NCBI GenBank assembly: GCA_964624465.1
Contig: CAZUZD010000228.1
Span: 1 to 10,238 of the forward strand
Direction of reading: 5' to 3'
Origin: CAZUZD01 sp964624465
Lineage (GTDB): Bacteria > Planctomycetota > Planctomycetia > Isosphaerales > Isosphaeraceae
DNA: 10,238 nt
The notes beneath the pieces were generated by a model. The model did no database searches. It had not been told where the DNA came from and saw only the letters and a list, made by a program, of their open reading frames with translations. Of the stretch, positions 6,474 through 10,238 are shown piece after piece (the first letter of the stretch is position 1; every line of letters begins with the position of its first letter). The position numbers and the translations under genes were made by a program.

Positions 6474-6528
6474 CGCAAGCAACGATCGCCCGGAGTACAG
6501 CGTATTGAGCACAAGGGCATACGGACCT

Positions 6529-6548
6529 CGCCGGGGGATCACCCGGCG
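6529..6548. repeat. Perfect 7-bp inverted repeat
   Basis: CGCCGGG (6529-6535) pairs with CCCGGCG (6542-6548) around a six-base loop, about 55 bases outside the tRNA fragment. No T tract follows. It could terminate or insulate transcription toward the tRNA, or be chance in GC-rich DNA. Confidence 0.35.
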
Positions 6549-7085
6549 GTGGCTTCATGGCAGGATTCGACGAGATCCGGGGGATGTAGGATACCGGGCT
6601 TTCCCGCAGATTGTCAAAGGCAAGGTCCTTCGGCTTCCCTCCGCCCGACTCGATCGATCGCCGGACGGAACGAGGGCGCTCCGGTCCCAGCCACCGCTCG
6701 AGCCGGCGGCTATCGAGTGAGCGGACGGATCGCAGGGACGGCCGCGACGGGTCGGTGGTCGACCGGTCCCAGACCGAGCGGCCGGGTCAGTCGGCCCGGC
6801 TCTGAGCGAGAGTGGGCTGGCGACCCGGGGCAGGCATCGGGGTGCCTCGTCGGTGGAGTGATTCATAGGTCGGCCAATCCCCTCTTGAGATCGGGTGCCA
6901 TGGATGTTGGCTGGCTTTGTGGTTGATCAAAACTCGATGTCATGAAGCAATCTTCGGTTGCTGGCGGGGAACGAGCGAAAAAATAGTGCCAGGCGGCGAA
7001 CGAAGCACTCGCGGAGCCGCGGGGCGTGAGATCGCAACCGGCTTCGGGTCGGAGAGTTGGGGAGCACGGCCGGCGTGCCGCTCGC

Positions 7086-7114
7086 TTTACCGGCGCGCGG
7101 GGCGGCGATACGAT
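7086..7114 (+). promoter_or_regulatory. Candidate promoter of the membrane-protein gene
   Basis: TTTACC (7086-7091) and TACGAT (7109-7114) each match the sigma70 consensus in four of six positions and are separated by the ideal 17 bases. This would give a leader of about 120 bases before the ATG at 7240. Weak evidence in GC-rich DNA. Confidence 0.28.
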
Positions 7115-7239
7115 GCTGGACCAGACGCGGAATGGATCAATGGACCGTCGATCGGCGCGAGCACGGGCCGAGCCGCGGGTCGGGGACACACCCGGCCTCG
7201 CCCGGTTCGGATGCCGCCGACCAGTGGAGGCGAGTTGCA

Positions 7240-8115
7240 ATGGCCACCGATGCGAAGGGGGGCGCCGCTCCGGCTCACGCCTTCCCTCACCGTGGGATCC
7301 GGATCTTCACCTATCCGAAGTTGATCTTCATCTGGCCGACCCTGGTCGCCGCGATCATCTCGGCGATCATCATGACGGTCGCCGGCAACCGGACCGAGGA
7401 CCCGAAGCGGTTCAGTCGACACGTCGAGGAGGAGATCGTCCGTCGCGGTGGACCGGCGGCGTCCGCCCCGGTCGTCGAGGCGCCGACGACCGACCCGGCC
7501 AACCCCCAGGCGGCCGCGACCCCGGCCCGGCCGATCCGTCGCTTCAGTGCACCTCAGAACGTGGCGGGCGTGCTGTTCCTCACGGTCTTCTTCCTGAACC
7601 TGATCGTGATGGCGATCGACTTCCCCCGCTTCACCATCGTCGCCATGATCCTGGCGGCGGCCGTGGTGATCCTGGGGTTCCTGTACCTCAACGTCTGGTT
7701 CGACCTGCTGCCACCGCTGGTCAATGCGCTCGAGGGGATCTACGCGGTCGCCAACACGGCGTTCTATGCCCTGATCGCCACGATCATCCTGATCGTCTTC
7801 GGGGTCATCTGGGTCACTCGCTACCTGGATTACTGGGTGATCATGCCGAACGAGATCCTGCACAACCACGGGCCGTTCAGCGACCTGGAGCGGTTCCCGA
7901 CGTTCAACCTGAAGTTCGACAAGGAGATCCCGGACATCCTGGAGTACGCCCTGCTGGGCGCCGGCCGGCTGATCCTGCACGTGCCGAACGAGAAGCGGGC
8001 GATCGTGCTCGACAACGTCCTCTGGATCGACTCCAAGGAGGGCGAGCTCAAGAAGCTCATGAGCCGTATGGACGTGCGGGTGACGACCGACACCGAGGCG
8101 GCCGAGCCTGCCTGA
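7240..8115 (+). CDS. Four-helix integral membrane protein, function unknown
   Basis: I do not recognise a named family. The 291-residue protein has four clear hydrophobic spans: about 28-48, 108-127, 131-152 and 173-193. A mainly polar Pro/Ala-rich segment (50-105) separates the first two. The C-terminal 90 residues are soluble. They hold a moderately conserved-looking region (NEILHNHGPFSDLERFPTF, then a stretch ending in VPNEKRAIVLDNVLWIDSK) that could be a small beta-rich domain. The first span follows a short N-terminus with no cleavage site, so it is probably an anchor, not a signal peptide. The ATG at 7240 is chosen because GGAGG lies nine bases upstream; earlier in-frame starts give Arg-rich, unlikely sequence. 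It appears monocistronic, with a strong hairpin after the stop. It may be a planctomycete-restricted envelope protein, which I infer only from the lack of familiar motifs. Confidence 0.85.
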   Translation: MATDAKGGAAPAHAFPHRGIRIFTYPKLIFIWPTLVAAIISAIIMTVAGNRTEDPKRFSRHVEEEIVRRGGPAASAPVVEAPTTDPANPQAAATPARPIRRFSAPQNVAGVLFLTVFFLNLIVMAIDFPRFTIVAMILAAAVVILGFLYLNVWFDLLPPLVNALEGIYAVANTAFYALIATIILIVFGVIWVTRYLDYWVIMPNEILHNHGPFSDLERFPTFNLKFDKEIPDILEYALLGAGRLILHVPNEKRAIVLDNVLWIDSKEGELKKLMSRMDVRVTTDTEAAEPA

Positions 8116-8146
8116 TCGAGTCTCGGGATGGCGATGACCCTTCGCT

Positions 8147-8172
8147 CGCCTGGGCCCTTCGGGGCTCAGGCG
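8147..8172. terminator. UUCG-loop hairpin, probable bidirectional terminator
   Basis: CGCCTGGGCCC (8147-8157) pairs with GGGCTCAGGCG (8162-8172), with a single G-U wobble in eleven pairs. The loop is TTCG closed by C-G, the exceptionally stable C(UUCG)G tetraloop, on plus-strand RNA. It lies between two convergent genes, 31 bases past the stop at 8115. The stop codon of the opposing gene (8166-8168) falls inside its right arm. No T tract follows, so termination would rest mainly on the stem. Confidence 0.65.
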
Positions 8173-8975
8173 GCGGGGGGCATGCTGCCGAGCTTCGGGG
8201 CCGGAGCCGGGGTGGCGGCCGCGGCGATGCCGGTGCGGAGCTCGGCCAGGATGGCGCCGGTCAGGGCGGTCTCGATGTCGAGCAGCCGCCGGGCCACGTA
8301 GGCGCCGTCGAGCACGCGGTGGTCGTAGATCAGCTTCACGCAGACGCGGCCGTCGCAGTCGATCGGCCCGAAGGTCATCGTCGTCGTCAGCGGCGAGATC
8401 GGGTGCACCTGCTCGGCGCCCAGCGATCCGTAGGTCGAGATGCCGAACGTGCCGAATCGTTTGGCACGCTTCAGGCCCGAGATGCTCAGCGCCCCCCACC
8501 AGAGCACGCGACGCAGCGGGGTGGGGATCTTGCTGATCCGCAGCTCCTGGCGATAGAAGCCAATCTGCTCCAGCGGCTCGCGCTTGTAGAAGTTCAGCGC
8601 GGCCTGGAGTTCGCCCACCGACTGCCGCTCGGGCGCCCGGAACAGGCCGACGAAGATGGCCTGCTCCCCCTGGTAGTCGCGCTCCAGGGCCAGCGAGCAG
8701 ATCGACTGCGGGTGTTCGTAGAGCCGGGCGTTCGGACAGGTCAGCAATGCCCGTCGGAGGGGCGGGTGCTCGGCCGCCACGAGCCCGAAGGCTTTCATGA
8801 AGAGGACGACCCAGCTGGGCCGCGCCGGGTGGGCGGCGCGGGCGTGGATCAGCGGTCCCAGCAGCATGGTCCGGCTCACCGGCACCGAGGGGACCCGGCG
8901 GGCGAAGTAGACCAGATCGCTGATGAACCGCCGAGGACCACTCAGCGGAATCGTCCGGCCTCTGGGTTCGTGCAT
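8166..8975 (-). CDS. Stand-alone E2/CAT-like acyltransferase domain protein
   Basis: The 269-residue protein resembles the catalytic domain of 2-oxoacid dehydrogenase E2 subunits and chloramphenicol acetyltransferase. It contains GTFGISTYGSLG near 175-186, then a segment ending MTFGPI, and the signature DHRVLDG at 218-224. The catalytic-type His (219) and the Asp and Gly (223, 224) of HxxxDG are all present. There is no lipoyl domain and no E1/E3-binding domain before it; residues 1-130 belong to the same fold. It is therefore unlikely to be a normal dehydrogenase core subunit and may be a free acyltransferase or a structural relative. The ATG at 8975 is preferred because a GAGG-like site lies just upstream. 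An upstream in-frame start at 9020 would add 15 unremarkable residues. It converges with the membrane-protein gene and diverges from comB. The acyl donor and acceptor cannot be inferred. Confidence 0.78.
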   Translation of the reverse strand: MHEPRGRTIPLSGPRRFISDLVYFARRVPSVPVSRTMLLGPLIHARAAHPARPSWVVLFMKAFGLVAAEHPPLRRALLTCPNARLYEHPQSICSLALERDYQGEQAIFVGLFRAPERQSVGELQAALNFYKREPLEQIGFYRQELRISKIPTPLRRVLWWGALSISGLKRAKRFGTFGISTYGSLGAEQVHPISPLTTTMTFGPIDCDGRVCVKLIYDHRVLDGAYVARRLLDIETALTGAILAELRTGIAAAATPAPAPKLGSMPPAA

Positions 8976-9095
8976 CCCGCACCTCGGTCGGACGTGACCC
9001 AATTCGCCCCCGTGCCCCATCCTTGAGGCCCTTGACGGTCGGCGGCGATCCGGTCGCAGTTCCGATTCTTCGGCCCGACTGCGGAGGGGAGCTTA

Positions 9096-9176
9096 ATGAA
9101 TCCGCCGAGATCCGTGAAGGCAATCCGGCGCGGCAGCGGCGGCCGGCATTCCAAGGCCGGGACGGAGTTGCCATAA
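9096..9176 (+). CDS. Possible 26-residue small ORF upstream of comB
   Basis: An ATG at 9096 follows GGAGG by eight bases, the best ribosome binding site on this strand in the window's right half. It opens a frame of 26 basic residues (MNPPRSVKAIRR at the start) ending in TAA, 51 bases before the comB ATG. comB itself lacks a clear ribosome binding site, so coupling or a leader-peptide role is conceivable. The small size and GC-rich setting make chance quite possible. Confidence 0.3.
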   Translation: MNPPRSVKAIRRGSGGRHSKAGTELP

Positions 9177-9177
9177 T
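9149..9177 (+). promoter_or_regulatory. Weak candidate promoter for comB
   Basis: CATAAT (9172-9177) matches the -10 consensus in five of six positions. The -35 at the right spacing, TTCCAA (9149-9154), is poor. If used, the transcript would start about 45 bases before comB and would exclude the small ORF at 9096. The two interpretations compete. Confidence 0.25.
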
Positions 9178-9227
9178 GGCGAGCCCTGGCACCGGATACG
9201 CCCGAAGGTCCCCCGGAACCCGCCCGC

Positions 9228-10046
9228 ATGTCGGCCGCCCCGACCGTCTCGGTTCACCTGCTTCCCGAGCTCATCCCCCCCGGGGCGCTGGCGGGAGCCC
9301 AGGCGGTGGTCATCGACGTGCTTCGGGCGACCACCGTCATCGTGCACGCGCTGGAGGCCGGCTGCGAGGCGGTCGTGCCCTGCCTGGAGGTCGAGGAGGC
9401 CCGGCGAGCGGCGGCCACTTTGCCCGTCGGAACCGCCCTGCTGGGCGGCGAGCGGCAGGCCCTGCCGATCCCCGGCTTCGATCTCGGCAATGCGCCCGAG
9501 GGATACACCCCCGAGGTCTGCCGCGGCAAGACCCTGGTGCTCACCACGACGAATGGCACCCGGGCCATCCTCGCGGCGCTGGAGGCTGACCGCGTGCTGG
9601 TCGCCGGCTTCGTCAACCAGTTCGCCACCTGCCAGGCGCTCCGGGCCGACGGCCGTCCCGTGCACCTGATCGCCTCGGGCACCGACCGCCAGGTGAGCTT
9701 CGAGGACACCCTGCTCGCCGGCGCCCTGGTCGCCCGGCTGTCCCTCATGGGCTTCGATTCCGGCAACGACGAGGCGCTGGTCGCCGCGCGGCTCTGGGCC
9801 GATGTCGACGCCGCCCTGGAAGCCGAAGAGCGCTCGGATCGGTCCTCGGGTGCCGACGACGCCCCCGGGCCTCCCGAGGCCCTGGTCCGCGCGATCGGCG
9901 CCTGGCGCGGCGGTCGACGGCTCTGCGAGCTGGGCCGCTGGCGTGACGTGCGGGACGCGGCGCGGCTGGACCGGTTCGCCCGGGCGGTGGAGCTCACGCG
10001 CGATCCGCTGCGCCTGGTGGCGGTCGCCGTCGGGGCGCCGTCCTAG
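9228..10046 (+). CDS. comB: 2-phosphosulfolactate phosphatase family protein (ComB)
   Basis: ComB hydrolyses 2-phosphosulfolactate to sulfolactate, the second step of coenzyme M synthesis in methanogens. Bacteria carry many homologues whose role is less certain. The 272-residue length fits the family. Hallmarks appear in order: VVIDVLRATTVI near 27-38, LLGGER at 71-76, FDLGNAP at 84-90, TTTNGTRA at 106-113, and SGTDRQVSFEDTLLAG from 150. The acidic and polar residues in these motifs form the magnesium-dependent active site in the family. All are present, so the protein is probably an active phosphatase, although planctomycetes are not known to make coenzyme M. The ATG at 9228 sits right before the conserved N-terminus; the upstream bases show no good ribosome binding site. 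It is divergent from the acyltransferase gene and followed, 84 bases on, by a glycyl-tRNA synthetase gene. Confidence 0.9.
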   Translation: MSAAPTVSVHLLPELIPPGALAGAQAVVIDVLRATTVIVHALEAGCEAVVPCLEVEEARRAAATLPVGTALLGGERQALPIPGFDLGNAPEGYTPEVCRGKTLVLTTTNGTRAILAALEADRVLVAGFVNQFATCQALRADGRPVHLIASGTDRQVSFEDTLLAGALVARLSLMGFDSGNDEALVAARLWADVDAALEAEERSDRSSGADDAPGPPEALVRAIGAWRGGRRLCELGRWRDVRDAARLDRFARAVELTRDPLRLVAVAVGAPS

Positions 10047-10079
10047 AGATTTTCGTCCTCTCCGCGGTCGGGGCCACAC

Positions 10080-10098
10080 CCGGGGCAGCGTGCCCCGG
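10080..10098. terminator. Hairpin between comB and the glycyl-tRNA synthetase gene
   Basis: CCGGGGCA (10080-10087) pairs perfectly with TGCCCCGG (10091-10098) around a three-base loop, 34 bases after the comB stop. It lacks a T tract. It could end comB transcription or act in the leader of the next gene. Confidence 0.45.
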
Positions 10099-10130
10099 AT
10101 GCTCCCCGGCCAGTTTCTGAACCGAGGGGC

Positions 10131-10238
10131 GTGCCAGACCAAGGTCATGCCCCGCGCGAGGTGCTCGAACCGCTGGACATGGACAAGCTGGTCTCGCTCT
10201 GCAAGCGTCGCGGGTTCATCTTCCCGTCGAGCGCGATC
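10131..10238 (+). CDS. glyS: Glycyl-tRNA synthetase, N-terminus only (cut by window edge)
   Basis: Charges tRNA-Gly with glycine. Only about 36 codons are visible, but MDKLVSLCKRRGFIFPSSAI is the distinctive N-terminus of the homodimeric class II enzyme, where most homologues read LVSLCKRRGFIFQSSEIYGG. Two starts are possible. A GTG at 10131 has an AGGGG stretch just before it and gives a short leader ending PREVLEPLD, as seen in relatives with a small extension. The ATG at 10179 begins directly at the conserved block. I prefer the GTG because the frame stays open and a purine-rich site precedes it, but this is not settled. Pro and Ala replace the usual Gln and Glu in the SSE region, a mild variation. 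It appears to be an ordinary chromosomal gene downstream of comB. Confidence 0.82.
   Translation, partial: MPDQGHAPREVLEPLDMDKLVSLCKRRGFIFPSSAI

Larger units (their letters stand above)
6474..7239. other. 766-base stretch with no convincing gene
   Basis: Chromosomal-side spacer between the tRNA fragment and the membrane-protein gene. Open frames cross it on both strands, but their products are Arg-, Ser- and Pro-rich with no recognisable motif, as expected from random GC-rich DNA. It should hold the promoter of the broken tRNA gene just beyond 6473, though I see no clear -35/-10 there. It also contains small inverted repeats (6529-6548 and GCCGGG/CCCGGC at 6781-6800), a less GC-rich patch around 6905-6990, and a candidate promoter at 7086-7114. 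Confidence 0.55.

Noticed and set aside
6946..6962. Small hairpin AGCAA/TTGCT in the spacer
   Set aside because: Only five pairs, with no gene end nearby and no T tract; easily chance.
6280..7240. Open frames on both strands (up to 161 codons) in the spacer beyond the tRNA fragment
   Set aside because: They overlap each other in several frames, have Arg- and Ser-rich products without motifs, and one would run through the tRNA fragment.
7026..9192. Very long open frames on both strands (666 and 701 codons) across the membrane-protein and acyltransferase genes
   Set aside because: They are read through by GC-rich codon bias. Their products are Arg-, Gly- and Pro-rich with no motifs, while the overlapping genes have clear membrane spans or an HxxxDG signature and better ribosome binding sites.
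9093..10148. 351-codon minus-strand frame opposite comB
   Set aside because: It is antisense to a gene with every ComB motif, and its product is low-complexity and unrecognisable.

Overview
The window is very GC-rich, with gene families and N-termini typical of planctomycetes. The closest feel is Isosphaeraceae, inferred from a dimeric-type GlyRS start, ComB, a planctomycete-style integrase and an HTH of a type I associate with that phylum. It falls into two parts that meet near position 6430.

Positions 1 to about 6430 look like the integrase end of an integrated mobile element. All its genes run on the minus strand, so in transcription order from right to left: a tyrosine recombinase/integrase (6290-4833); a Dam/D12-type adenine methyltransferase with a long C-terminal extension carrying a helix-turn-helix-like segment (4692-3079); a DUF3102-like protein (2982-2191); a truncated TSPPY methyltransferase remnant (2019-1714); a complete TSPPY methyltransferase (1624-782); and a third TSPPY methyltransferase that runs off the left edge (690-1). 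No restriction nuclease is visible. The three TSPPY genes are tandem paralogues, one of them decayed. Just upstream of the integrase lies an A+T-rich patch with repeated TTTGTAAAGG boxes in direct and inverted orientation. It abuts a clean 5' half of a tRNA-Ser(GGA): acceptor 5' strand, D-arm and anticodon arm are present, with no variable arm, T-arm or 3' acceptor strand. This is best read as one attachment-site junction, with the element to the left and the host chromosome to the right.

Positions 6474 to 10238 look like ordinary chromosome. A 766-base stretch without a convincing gene is followed by a four-helix membrane protein of unknown function (7240-8115, plus). A convergent gene (8975-8166, minus) encodes a free-standing E2/CAT-like acyltransferase domain; the two genes share a hairpin with a UUCG loop, probably a bidirectional terminator. 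Divergent from it is comB (9228-10046, plus), preceded by a 26-codon open frame with a strong ribosome binding site. The start of a glycyl-tRNA synthetase gene (10131 onward) runs off the right edge.

The integrase, attachment half-site and box repeats form an integration module, and the methyltransferases are its visible cargo. They may mark the element's own DNA against host restriction, or be the modification arm of a system extending beyond the left edge; the window cannot decide between these. The chromosomal genes show no shared pathway.
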